Shown: positions 1 to 11,806, counted from the first letter of the stretch. The stretch: DNA of 28,093 nt from Bigelowiella natans CCMP2755 (GCA_000320545.1 ADNK01000983.1:1-28093); one strand, 5' to 3'. The notes: a model not told the origin generated them from the letters alone. A program made the numbers and translations.

Positions 1-3
1 CCA

Positions 4-91
4 CCCTAACCCTAACCCTAACCCTAACCCTAACCCTAACCCTAACCCTAATTGTAACCCTAACCCTAACCCTAACCCTAACCCTAACCCC
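4..91. repeat. Telomere repeat array (CCCTAA)n
   Basis: About fourteen tandem CCCTAA units form the extreme left end, read on the C-rich strand, as expected for a left chromosome terminus (TTAGGG on the other strand). One variant unit near 47-58 reads CCCTAATTGTAA and interrupts the perfect array. The array stops sharply at 91, where unique sequence begins. Confidence 0.97.
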
Positions 92-1059
92 TGCTCTTGC
101 ACGCTGGCATTGGACCTCGTTCAACTTTTCACTGCCCTGCTGGTCCACCTGGCCATTGACAATCAAGTGCACGAAGCACTCTGTTTTTGCAGCTTCTCAC
201 TGTCATCTTCATGGCTTGCTGGGTTGGCCTCAATTTCACGTCACGACGTTTGCTCAAAATTGTCTCCTTGCGATGCGTTTCACTGCCATCCACTTCAAGG
301 TTCTGTGCAGATTCTGCGCAACCAAAGCTTGCTTGACAAGTTTTTGTCGCAGAAACGCTGTGCACATGCAACACACGACGTTTTGTTTTTTTTCACTTTT
401 CATTGGTGCGCACGTGCATTGTTCTGTGTTGGCAAGTGATCTCCGCCTGCTGTGTCTCAATTTGTTTTTTCGCAATTGCGACTTTTGGCGTCGTTGTCTG
501 ACGTCATTGGGCCAGCTGTGGTTTGATTTTCATCGTTTTCAGTTTTCAACAAAATTGTGAACATTGTTGCAATTTCCAGAATTTGTTGCTTGGACAATCA
601 GTTTTTCCAGGCTTTCACGCAGTTTTGTTTTTGTTGTCAAAATCATGTTGCAGCAAAGCGCTTTGGTGCAATGATTTTGTGCAAAATTAGATCAAGTCAT
701 CATCGCCAGTGCAGCAATTGCTTGTAGGAAATCGACATCATCATGGTGGAAAATATGCTCAATTCAAGCAAGTGCATTGCAGTGACATGATGAATTGATG
801 TTCTCTCTTTCAGGCTCTGGCATGCATGGCATGCACACTCAAATGATGTCGGGTAGCACTTGTGGAAGCACATCATCGCTACTGTGTCGATCTCATGGCA
901 CAAAACTAATCATGTGCAAACTCCCTTCACAGGATTCAAACGCTCTCTGAAGCTACTTTGACATTACACTTTAAATGTCAGACAACATCGTAGAACAATA
1001 TCAAAACGAATCTTGTTCCCTTAGTGATGGTTGTCACTCCGTGATAGATGCCATGCCCT
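92..1059. other. Subtelomeric sequence without a supportable gene
   Basis: About 970 bases lie between the telomere and the stop codon of the first gene. The sequence is T-rich with many TTTTG and TTTTC runs and has no microsatellites, unlike the next 18 kb. Several overlapping open frames of 67-134 codons occur (for example 110-439 and 156-560), but they overlap one another in different frames, show no recognisable motif and have compositionally biased translations. GCATGC-like motifs cluster at 820-840. I see no RNA gene or transposon terminus. It may hold 3'UTR of the neighbouring minus-strand gene or a subtelomeric repeat shared with other chromosome ends. Confidence 0.6.
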
Positions 1060-2981
1060 TCATGCATCTGTATGAGAACGACGCGGAATAAGTACGACAG
1101 CAATCTGAGCTTTTTCAACAACTGGAATCGCTGTAAATTGATTGGTCATACTACTATGATACTGCAGCTGAGGTGTCTCTAATGGAAGGTTACAAGGCAT
1201 CAACTTTACCAGGGCATCGCCTTGACTTATATTGACAGTTCTCCTTCGAAGTATTTCTATATTAATTGCATTTTTTAATTTATTTCATTAAATTCTACAA
1301 TAAAGAGTATTGAGAGACAGAGCCAACCTTTGCTATGATGATCGAAATCTAACTTAACTGAAGACATCATTTTCCTAGGGCCGACATTATCCTCTTTTTT
1401 GATTTGATGACAACAGAGCAGCGAGTAGTGGTGGAGGTAGCAGAAAATTAAAGATAACAGATACACAGATGCATCATAGGAAAAAAGTTGGTTGTTTGTA
1501 TGTGCGTGGGTGTATGTGAAGAAAGAGAGACAGTAAGAGAAAGAGAAAGAGATAACGAAGAAGGAGAAGAAGACAGCAGCAACGGAAAGAAGGAAAACTA
1601 ATTTAATGCAGAGGGTAAAAAATGCCAACTTCAAAGTTATGATAGCAAACATTAAATAAAATGAATCGTGTTGAAAAAGGGAACAATGAGCATATGTATT
1701 TGTTAATTGATCCTACTACCTTGGTCGTTTCCTCCTCCTATTGCCGAATTAGTGGTAGTAATCGTCGGTTTCAACCCCATTTGTTGGAGCAAAATCAGTG
1801 ATGACTGCTGGTTATCACTCACACCTATTATTATTATCAAATGTTTGGTGATGCTGCTAGATAACTCATGATCATGTAATTTCTTATTTCTATTGTTACT
1901 TACTATAACTCTTCTGCGACGATTTCGAGTCATCATTTTTGGAGTCAGTAGCAGGGAATGCTTTCTTCTTATTCTTCTTTTTGATCTCTATTTCCTCCTC
2001 CATAGCATCGACGGCATCCGAGATACGTTTGGACTCGCTCTCTTTGTACACAACAAGGCCACACCCTTCATAATCTACGTTTGCTTCGCTTAATGCCAGA
2101 TTGACCTATTATCAAGTTGAAAGACGACGAACAAACAAGGGAAGGGGGAAGAAGAAGAGCAACATTGGTGGTAGTAGCTAGTATATATCACCGTGAATCA
2201 TGATGGATATTTACGTAAAGAACTATAAACTGCAACTGCCTGTCCGAAAATGTTGTTGATAAAGATCACACACAAACACACACACACACACACATAAATA
2301 AATATTACATCAGGGTTGCATCGTCATTTTGCAAGAGTATTGTTCATACATTACATAAGTTGTGAATCATCATCATCATGCTGTGCGAGCTGGATATATT
2401 GTTCTTAATACCGATAATATTAGTATCATTTCATGCTGTATGTTCGTGTACTACATAGTCGTTGATCATATTTATGTAATTTCATAGGATCGGAGCGGTG
2501 TTTTGCTTATTTGACACAAAATAATCTGCATATTATTATTATTATTATTATTATTATTATGCGTGGTAGTACAGTGAACAGGGACGAATCACAGTGAGGT
2601 CGGAACCCAATACGACCTTCTACGCTGTACCTAGTATTAATATTATTATTTATGCACTAACAAATTATCATCATCCTCTAAATTCATTTCTTTGAAGGCA
2701 TTGATTAAGAGATAATACAACAGCAACGACAACAAAGCGAAGAGAAAGATAAATTACCTTCGAATGAAATGACCTATAAGACGAATGTGGTGATTATTCG
2801 TACTATTAGTCTTAGTACCACCATTACTGCTCAATATTCTCTTCAACATGATGTTTGCAGCAGCAGAAGCTTGAACTCTTGAATCAATTTGCTTAACTAA
2901 CCTCATAGCAAAAGAGCAGGTGTACCTGAAATAGAAGGAAGAGTGGAAGATTCATTCTTAATGACGAAGGTCATTATGCAA

Positions 2982-3022
<41 letters not shown>

Positions 3023-3436
3023 GAGAATTTGAACAGTAAATAGAGGCAGTGGATAAGAATTAGAATGATAATAAGATGGATAAGACTGCATGCAATTCTT
3101 GTCTTTCAACCATCGAAATCATGCATCAAATATAAGAATTCAATAAAATTAAAGAATAAATGTTGGAAAAGTATTCTTGTTATTATTATTATTATTAGTA
3201 GTAGTAGTAGCAGCAATACACGTCATGTTGATCTTGTGGAAAACTGTCGACAGAATCTATATCCATGTTCCATTCTTGATCTTCTTTGCATACACTACGA
3301 ACAAGCTTCTTGCATTCATGCCTAAATGAATGTAATTATGGATGGATGGATGGATGGATGGATGGACGACAATATCTATTAGTGAGGAGGACAATAATGT
3401 TGATTAATTATGACAATATGTATTCATTCCTTATGT

Positions 3437-3471
<35 letters not shown>

Positions 3472-3774
3472 ATACTGCATGGTCCAAAGATAGGTTATTA
3501 TTAGATGGAAAAAGACAAATTTTACGGAGTTAATATGCCATAGAGTCGTATTATCATCGCTGGACTACTACTATCTTCTTATTACGGAGTTAATATGCCA
3601 TGGAGTCGTATCATCGTTGGACTACTATCTTCTTCTTCTTCTTCTTCTTTATTTTTTCCTACGAAACGACAATCACCAAAAAGCAAGCTTAAAATAGTTC
3701 ATCTTCTGATAAATTTTGCTTCTATATGATATTGATTGGAAGGTAAGTTTGTTCACGTATATTCTCTCTCTCCA

Positions 3775-3819
<45 letters not shown>

Positions 3820-3940
3820 TTCTCTGGATCCCCGTGCAGTCATTTTACCACTTGATAAGAAAAAAAATTCCAGTGCCAAAAAAAACAGGCAAAGATATTA
3901 CAACTACTTCTATTTGTATGCTCAACAAGGATACTACCAT
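1060..3940 (-). CDS. 2-oxoglutarate/Fe(II) dioxygenase-like protein, 7 exons, about 307 aa
   Basis: Minus-strand exons: 3940-3849, 3321-3220, 2925-2758, 2630-2573, 2105-1904, 1824-1720 and 1256-1060 (stop TGA). All junctions are GT-AG, the phases close and the total is 924 nt. A short N-terminal segment leads into HECKKLV, resembling the '..EC..LI' opening of prolyl-4-hydroxylase-like folds. RPHCDSSLFT gives the iron-binding HxD (H133, D135) and is followed by the core strand VNLALSE. GDALV and QYHSS near the C terminus supply a candidate distal His (H276), with K291 as a possible 2-oxoglutarate contact. The His-to-basic spacing is longer than the usual 10 residues, so this end of the site is divergent. 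A charged low-complexity loop at about 160-205 interrupts the fold. The family hydroxylates proteins or small molecules, and the substrate here is unknown. The start ATG at 3940 follows an in-frame stop. A start in a first exon ending near 3680 (MNYFKLAFW) is an alternative. Confidence 0.72.
3522..3641. repeat. Tandem duplication, 60-bp period
   Basis: Two diverged copies start TTACGGAGTTAATATGCCAT at 3522 and 3582 and continue with GGAGTCGTA...ATCATCG.TGGACTACTA. They lie in intron 1 of the oxygenase gene. Confidence 0.85.
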
Positions 3941-4715
3941 CTTGCCGACTTCTTCTGTTTCTATCCATGGTCTCCTCCTCCTCCTCCTCCTCCTCCTCCT
4001 CCTCCCTCATATTCTTCTTGGTTCTTCTTTTTCTCATCTTAAGGATATGTGCTTGTGCACTGTATAGTCGAAGAATCTCCGAAATACTGCATTGTGATAA
4101 TGATGATGATGATGATGATGACGACGGTTGCAATAATGATGTGATCGGAACGACAGAAAACTCGGCTTTGACCTTTTATTATAAAAAGTAAACATGCAAT
4201 CAATTTCTAGAGGACAAACGAAGTTTATGTAGTATGCTAATATCCTATTTACTACTTGAAGAATTTTTTTTTCGTTTCACAGGAGCAGCAGCAGCAGCGA
4301 GCACATAAGTCATAATATGCACAATAAGGAATAGAGCCAAACATGTTTTGCGAGGTGATTGGACAAAAAGATAAATAAAAACAAAGAGGACAAAATTTTG
4401 CGGTTCCTAATAGTTGCAGTAGCAAGCAATAAAAAATTAAGATTATTTGTTGTTACTTTCTCGAAGAAATCGGTTGTGACAGTACCCCTTATTCCTTCAA
4501 CCTATTTGGAAGCAACGATTAAGAAGAATGGGTCGCAGCAGCACAAACCATCCACAACCCCCCCCCCGTGTTGATTTGCATTGATTGATGTTTCGAAGGC
4601 AGTGTTTGCAGAAGTATTTGAAGTCATTTAAACAGTGAAACAGTCATTATACGCTAAATAACATAAATATCAGAAGCACATTGCTGCTTTATAGTCGTCA
4701 TCTGTTTGACATGTT

Positions 4716-4750
<35 letters not shown>

Positions 4751-5433
4751 TTACTACTAACTACTGCCACTACTACTACTACTACTACTACCATAAGGAT
4801 CTTCGTTTTTGGACCTGAGTATGCTCTTAAAACACGAAGTAGCAATGGCCACAATTCCTGATCATTGATTATCCGCCGCATTGAGCATCATCCAACACAA
4901 CAATCATTATTTCTAGTAAGATATATAACCACATTGTCATAATCTTTATTATTAGACCTAAAGGAACTCTCATGGCCATCACCATCATGGTCATCATCCT
5001 TATCATATTCCTATAGTTACATGATCTGTTAGCAAGCATCAACACGAACCCGGTTGTATATACAATCAGCAGTCATGATCAGGTCTGGATATGCGCTGAT
5101 GTCGCATTCGCAGTTTGTGTTCTTCTTCTTCTTCTTGTTATTATTGTCATCATCGTAGCGGTTGTCGTGTGCAGGATCATCATCCCTTTCTTTTTCTTCT
5201 TCCACTTCTTCTGCTGCCACTGCTGTATGCTTACTCTTACCCCTCGAAGAAGTACTAGTCGTGGTAGTAGTAACAAATTTCTTCGTTCTATTATAACTAC
5301 TACTTTTGTTGTAATTTTGACTGAAAAGATCTGGAAATGTTTGTGTTGCCCAATCTAATGTCTCGACTTGAACATTTCCACCACCATATGATTGAATAGT
5401 TTTCCAGTTTTTCCTGAAGTGATAGGGGGGGAG

Positions 5434-5474
<41 letters not shown>

Positions 5475-6166
5475 TCATCATCACTTAATAAAAGAGATTG
5501 GATCCGGACGTGAATAATATTATATTACATGACATTCTCGCTACATCTCGGTAGAGCACTTGGCAAATCAGTCATGACAACCTGAAGAGTGGAGAAGATA
5601 TCGTCGTGGAGGAGGAAATAATGTGTTATTATTAGTATTTTACAGTATGTGTTGTTACGATGATGGTGACGTTGCTGACTGCATACAACAGCAGCCAGAC
5701 ATTAACTTAAACGATGATGACGATGACGTCGTAGTAGGGCTAAGTACTAGTGGTAGTAGTGCTACTTTTTTTGCCCCACAAGCTGCTGCTGCGACACCAC
5801 CGATTCCTGTTCCCGACCCTAACTGAAACAAATGAGATCAAATATTATAACACATCTATACTACTACTTCAAGTGGGAGGGAGAGAGAGACGACATAAAA
5901 CAAGCATAAACAGATATGGGAGACTATTCAGAGAGTCTACTACAAGAATCACTAAGATGACAATAGAAGCTACTATTACTGCTGCTACTACTACTTCTAA
6001 AACTGCTTTGCCCTTGACGAAGTGGCGTAGTGTGAATACTATTTTGGTCATTAGAGCTCCAGCTGCCCAAACAAAATCGTTGACCTTACATTAGCAGATT
6101 TCCCATCATTAAAGAAGATAAACAGATTGATGTATACGCTTCATCCAAAGATACAAAATATAAATG

Positions 6167-6202
<36 letters not shown>

Positions 6203-6723
6203 ACGAATTCATTGAGGACTGCAGGCGGTGCAGCATTGAATTTTTGTAAATGAATGCTGCGACAACTAACATGCAATACAGTACATACCGGTGTTGGAGG
6301 TGGAGGTGGAGGTGGCGCAGTTGTCACTAGCGGGTTAGTAGTATTCTTCTTCGTATCCATTACTTGCACAGCAGGACTACTACTGCTGCTGCTACTACTT
6401 CTACTACGTGTTTCTTGTTCTTTTTTGTCGTCGTCGTCGTCGTCCTCACCACCTCTACTACGTGTTTCTTGTTCTTTTTTGTCGTCGTCGTCGTCGTCGT
6501 CCTCACCACCATTGTCTACTACATTGTATGATTTGTGGGACAAAAGCTTTCCCTGATTGATGCGGAGGACTAAAGGACTGCTGCCATCACCGCAGCAGCA
6601 CTCGAAGTGGAGAATCTCCTCGTTCCAAACGGGAAAATCCGGATACAAGAAGTGCGTTGATGAAGAGTCGGAGCAATGTCTCGTAGGAGGTTGTTGCGCA
6701 TGAGCTGATGAGGAGCCATTCAT
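3840..6723 (-). CDS. METTL21-type (Methyltransf_16) protein methyltransferase, about 8 exons, about 480 aa
   Basis: Minus-strand exons: 6723-6289 (ATG start), 6084-5995, 5822-5766, 5581-5529, 5413-5050, 4857-4792, 4501-4457 and 4172 to about 3840. All phases agree. Family landmarks read in order across the splices: FVWAAGALM (the 'W.a...L' helix), VLE/LGSGTGIGG (SAM-binding motif I, about 173-183), VMTDLP with Asp199, VETLDW (228-233), DLIMTADCIYN (motif 'ADxxY'), ELWPLLLRVL, GPKTKILM, then DFFEK/VKAEFSVVPI. METTL21-family enzymes methylate lysines of chaperones and translation factors. The target here cannot be read. Residues 71-145 and about 249-310 are Asp-, Ser-, Thr- and Pro-rich insertions not expected in the family. 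The last exon, ending with a poly-Glu run and a stop at 3840, is the least certain. It overlaps the first exon of the downstream gene in another frame. Confidence 0.8.
6401..6510 (-). repeat. Tandem duplication inside methyltransferase exon 1
   Basis: Two adjacent copies (about 53 and 57 bp; 6401-6453 and 6454-6510) are almost identical and encode the same Asp-run/KKEQETRSR peptide twice. The copies differ by one or two GAC codons, so both slippage and unit duplication have acted. The duplication stays in frame. Confidence 0.9.
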
Positions 6724-7414
6724 CAGTAGAACGAATGGGATCTCTCCTCGTTCCTTAACTTTGCTGGTGTATAATTGATGTGAGGAACATCAGTCCTCCT
6801 TCTCCTCCCTCCTCCTCATTCGTATACTCTAGTACGATGATGATGGTGATGATGATGATGATGATGATGATGGACCAAATATGCAGGGGATTTATTCTCT
6901 ACGTCAACCTCACATTATTAATAATATCCGATTAGTAAATATGAAGGGGATTTCGTCTCTACGTCAACTTGCCATCCATATTTTCCTAAAAATCGGAGCC
7001 ATGCACAGAAGAGAAAAGAGGGTAGTAGTGCTTCGCGCCACACCCCTTTTTCTGTGGTACATGTAGTAGTGAGCATGTACGAAATATTTGTTAGGGGTGG
7101 TGGTTCTTCACACCATAATAGCTTTCACCATCATCATTGCTCTTGAGGCCTGCTGTATTCGAATAGTAAAGATTATAGATCCATGCGTTAAATAGATAGA
7201 TGTCCCTCGAAATCATCATCATCATCATCATCACATCTGGTCACCACTGCTGTATCCATGCTCATCATATTATTCATCATCACATCTTGTCACCAAATTC
7301 ATGCTCTTCATATTATTATTCTCTTTATCACCCATTGTATCCATGCTCATCATATTATTATTCTCTTTTTAATAGCAGCATTAGCAGGTCGTCATTAATA
7401 TTGTTCGTCGTCTC
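6724..7414. promoter_or_regulatory. Divergent intergenic region between methyltransferase and SDR genes
   Basis: About 690 bp separate two divergently transcribed starts (ATG on the minus strand at 6723, ATG on the plus strand at 7415), so both promoters should lie here. It holds a (GAT)n tract at 6836-6872, two diverged copies of a segment 60 bp apart (6881 and 6941, sharing ATGNAGGGGATTT...CTACGTCAAC) and CAT/TTA-rich repeats at 7210-7370. I see no clear TATA or initiator element and no gene. Confidence 0.5.
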
Positions 7415-8490
7415 ATGGAAAAAACGGAGGAGGAGGAGGAGAAGAAGAAGAAGAAGAAGGAGAAAACAACCCAGCAGCTGCTAATGGCACTAATATCGCC
7501 ACAGCGAGGAGGAGGAGCAGAGCTGCTACCTGCAGCTGCAACAACCACCACAACTACCACCACAACTACCACCACTTTTTCTGATCATCACGCCTCTCTC
7601 CTGAAGACTCAGCTGGGATGCCATGGTGGCGGTGTAATTAATCCCTGCAAAGGATGTGGAAAACTCAAACCAAGGTAGCAACAGCAATGTTTCATAATAC
7701 AACACTAATAATGTTCGATCCCGCGAAGTCGTCATTTCTGCGCTGCTGTCGTCACGATTGGCCTTTTATCGTAGCTGTCAATCGCCATTATTTTTGCCTT
7801 TTGATTCGGGAAAATAAGAATAATTGCAACAAGTAGTTATGAAGCTTAGTAGCTCTTATTCCACAAGTCAAACATACATTCATTATCTCCGCCTCCTTCT
7901 GAGGAAGATTTACGAGCAGCTACTATTACCACACGTGTTGGTTACTCATACGATAAATACAATTTCAATAGGTGTGAGTACTCTAATAGACAATGGAAAA
8001 AGCGATCTGGAAGATCCTGCAAAAGTTGTGTTGAGAAGCAAGAGGAAAAGATGGTAAACTTGGACCTGTTCCATACAACACACACAACAATAATACACAC
8101 CAACATAATTGTGCAGCATATTACATGCACACGTGTCATCATAATTTCCCCTTAGGTATTACTATACATAACGTAATACTATGGAATATACAATTTGTTT
8201 GAAAGAGGTGTTTGTATGTGTATATTGTGCATCATCGTGAATTCCGCCCCCCCCCCCCCCCCCCACAGTTGTGTATTATGCATCATCGTGAATATATTTT
8301 CCCCATCCCCCACAGGTTAGAGAAAGTGCTTTGAGAAAGGGATCTCGGAAAAGAGCATCTAATCCTTTTCATGATTTGAACAAGCTAGCTACTGGTGTAT
8401 TGTCCATATCTGAAAAGAATAGTAAGGAGGATAAGCATATAACCGATTTCTCGAAATCTGATCTTGCAACATGTATTAAGGTATTATGTG

Positions 8491-8528
<38 letters not shown>

Positions 8529-9463
8529 CATTTATATCGTTATTTTGGATGTATTTGTAGTGTAGTAGTTGCATCATAATTTAGACAACACTCAGTTGCT
8601 CAATGATCAAGAATGGATTATTCGAATTCCTTCGTTTCATCAAAAAACATAACATTATCACTAAGTGTGCATGTTATCATCAAGACTTTTTCTTAACATG
8701 TTACATATCATTTTCCATTTATTTATCAGTTGTATGCTATAAATGATTTATTTATCAGGTCTTAGAAAGCATATCAGAGGATCCAGATCTTTACTTTTCT
8801 CCACAATTAAGGGTCATTATTTAGGGTTGTTAGCAGCAATGAATGGGCTCTACGACTACGAAAATTATTTACATTATTGATTTTATCCTCCTCCTCCTCC
8901 TCCTTTTTGCAAATTGCATTCTTATTTTGTGTCAATCTGCTGCTTTTACAACATACACCATGCCAATACAATGCATAGAACCTACGAAGAGCAGCAACAA
9001 AAATCATAGCTTTGCAGCGAAAGAAGCTTTTTGAGGTACTAGTAGTAGGTGTGCTCTTGTTGTTACCCAGTAGTAGTAGTATTGTAGCTTGCTATATTTG
9101 GTTATAATGAATAATAACATGAGAGTAGAAGAACATAAATTGTGTGTGTTAGCAAGTAGTGAGCGCTTGAGTCATCATCATCATCATCATCATCAGCATC
9201 ATCATCACAATAACCCTACGACTACCACTACTCTAAATTACACCACCACTACCACCACCACCAGCAGCAGCACTACTATCACCACCACCATCATCATCAT
9301 CATCATCATCATCATCACAGATGAGCAACCAACCAACCACCTGATGCAGCCTTCTGTTTGCATCTACACCATAGAAATACTGTTATTATTACTGCAATAA
9401 TATCTGCTATTACAACTACTTTATCTATATTTGGATGTGTATTGATGATGATCTATTCGCGTG

Positions 9464-9494
<31 letters not shown>

Positions 9495-9808
9495 GCTGCT
9501 GTTTACTACAACACCGTTCTTCTCCCTCTCTAATATAAAATAATATAACCAACTCTATTATCCAGGGAGAATCAAAAGAAGACTTCGATTCCCGGTAGTA
9601 AGTAAGTAAGTAAGTAGCAGCAAGATACAGAATCATAATTAGAACTGCAGGTATTAGTATGTTGTTGATGATGAGTACTTTTCAAAATTATGAATACATA
9701 TTGTTATTTTTTGAACACCTCGTTATTTATTTAAAATCTCCACCTGGTTCATCGTCTTCTTTTACTACAACATAAAAAACATAAAAATATTATATATTAT
9801 TATATTCA

Positions 9809-9847
<39 letters not shown>

Positions 9848-10687
9848 GTAAATTAGCTTCCATGCTACAATACTTGCCAAAACCTTTTCTTTTTGCTGTA
9901 GTTGATTTGTTGCATTGTTACGTATTTATATCTTACTACTGTTGATTTGTTGCATTGTTACGTATTTATATCTTACTACTGTTGATTTGTTGCATTATTA
10001 CGTATTTATGTCTTACTACTGTTGATTTGTTGCATTATTACGTATTTATATCTTACTACTGTTGATTTGTTGCATTATTACGTATTTATGTCTTACTACT
10101 GTTGATTTGTTGCATTGTTACGTATTTATATCTTACTACTGTTGATTTGTTGCATTATTACGTATTTATGTCTTACTACTGTTGATTTGTTGCATTGTTA
10201 CGTATTTTATATCTTACTACTGTTGATTTGTTGCATTGTTACGTATTTATGTCTTACTACTGTTGATTTGTTGCATTATTACGTATTTATGTCTTACCAC
10301 TACAAATTCTCAAGGTTGAGGAGGAGGATGCATGGGGTTTTCTTACTTCTTCTAAATACAAACCAGGAAACGACGAAAATACGAGCAAAATATGAGGAAA
10401 ATGAAAGACAAAGGTGCTGCTGCTGCTGCTGCTGATTTGATACTAATGATGTGGCTTGAATCATCGATCAATCTTGATTTTGAGCTTCTTTATTGCATAG
10501 TAATGTAGATAAAGACTCCAGTAGTAAATATTCGTCTTCGCTTTCTGCTGCTTCTATTTTGAGACAGCAGCTGGCATCGTCATCATCATCATCATCATCA
10601 TTTTCATCATCATCACTTTCATCATCACTACCCAATTGCTGTTTTGCTCATCATCCTTTTAAACATCATCATTCATAATCATCCTTC

Positions 10688-10718
<31 letters not shown>

Positions 10719-11404
10719 TCCTCCTCCCCCTCCTCCATTTAGCACTTGACAGGATGATAATAAATAAAAGGGAGTTAAGGTATTGTCAGAATTATATTTT
10801 AATAATCATGATGATGATGATGATGATGAATATGGTGATAGTGATTACATTTGTGTAAAGACGTCGTCGACAAACCAACATTTTGGTATATGATTAAGGT
10901 GATGTTGTAGTGGATTATCATCATCAGTTGGTACATGATTAAGGTGGTGATGTAGTGGATTATCATCATCAGTATATATAAATAGCACCATTTTTTGCAT
11001 GCTACATAGATCCAAGAGGCTCAAGCAACTAGAAAAAGCTCTCGGTTGTAAGATGACAACAATAACAACAACAACAATAATATTGGTCATCACTCGCTAA
11101 TGATGATCACACATAATAACAATACACAACATTATCACCATCGTCATCATCATCATCATTATTTCCCAGTTATTATTATTGTTATTGCTTTAATTTGTAG
11201 TATTCTAAGAATACTTGAGCAAGGATATAAATCTACTAATTTCTCTTTTATCGTGACTTTCTTATTCATTCAATTCTTCCTGCTGACAACACATGATACT
11301 AGATAGTAATAAAAATAATTATGATTAACACTCAGGATCAGATACACATTTGCCTCTTGTTGCGGATGGGTACTACTACTACTACTACTACTACTACATA
11401 GTTG

Positions 11405-11436
<32 letters not shown>

Positions 11437-11806
11437 CACTACTACCGTGTATAGAGATACATACCCTCAGGTAACACATGATAAGTGTAAAAAGAAGAAG
11501 AAGAAGAAGAAGAAGAAGAAGAAGACATGTTATAACTGTTCTTGTTGTTGTATCACTAGTCCTATCATCAGCTTTGAAAACAAAAGCTTAAGTTATGATT
11601 ATCATGACAACAGCATATAATATGACGGATCACCGTCACAGGAAGTAGAAGCATAGGATCGTTTACTATATATCGTTTGCTACATTCCTTCATCACATTA
11701 ATGCTACTGCTGCCTCCTTTTATTTCTCTATAGATCTGTTGATGAAACTATTCAAGTTCAATTTACTACTTTAAAGCAGCTACATCCACGTGAGCGCCAA
11801 AGCATG

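Noticed and set aside
110-560. Overlapping subtelomeric open frames of 73-134 codons
   Set aside because: Mutually overlapping in several frames, no motif, Cys/Phe-rich composition from T-rich DNA.
1275-1652. 125-codon hydrophobic minus-strand frame between oxygenase exons
   Set aside because: Pyrimidine-rich intron reading as Phe/Leu/Ser; exons on both sides join in phase without it.
2360-2410. Possible oxygenase exon LAQHDDDDSQLM on the minus strand
   Set aside because: The junction SLFT/VNLALSE between 2573 and 2105 restores the conserved strand after HxD without it.
4241-4409. Minus-strand frame ending VLAAAAAPVKRKKNSS as a methyltransferase exon
   Set aside because: The small exon at 4501-4457 (TTDFFEK) supplies the conserved segment and joins in phase on both sides.
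9089-9400. 103-codon frame with His, Thr and Ile runs
   Set aside because: Built from CAT/ACC microsatellites within SDR intron 5; no conserved block and no phase fit.
9901-10301. CRISPR-like repeat array
   Set aside because: Units are contiguous with no spacers, in a eukaryotic intron. It is a minisatellite.
10790-10860. Possible SDR exon with an Asp run (NNHDDDDDDEYGDSDYIC) before GTAAAG
   Set aside because: Its phase does not fit the flanking microexons, whereas 10743-10779 joins directly to 11010-11044.
11402-11470. Possible Thr-run exon ending TVYRDTYPQ before GTAACA
   Set aside because: Inserted between exons 10 and 11 it gives an immediate stop. The direct junction keeps phase.
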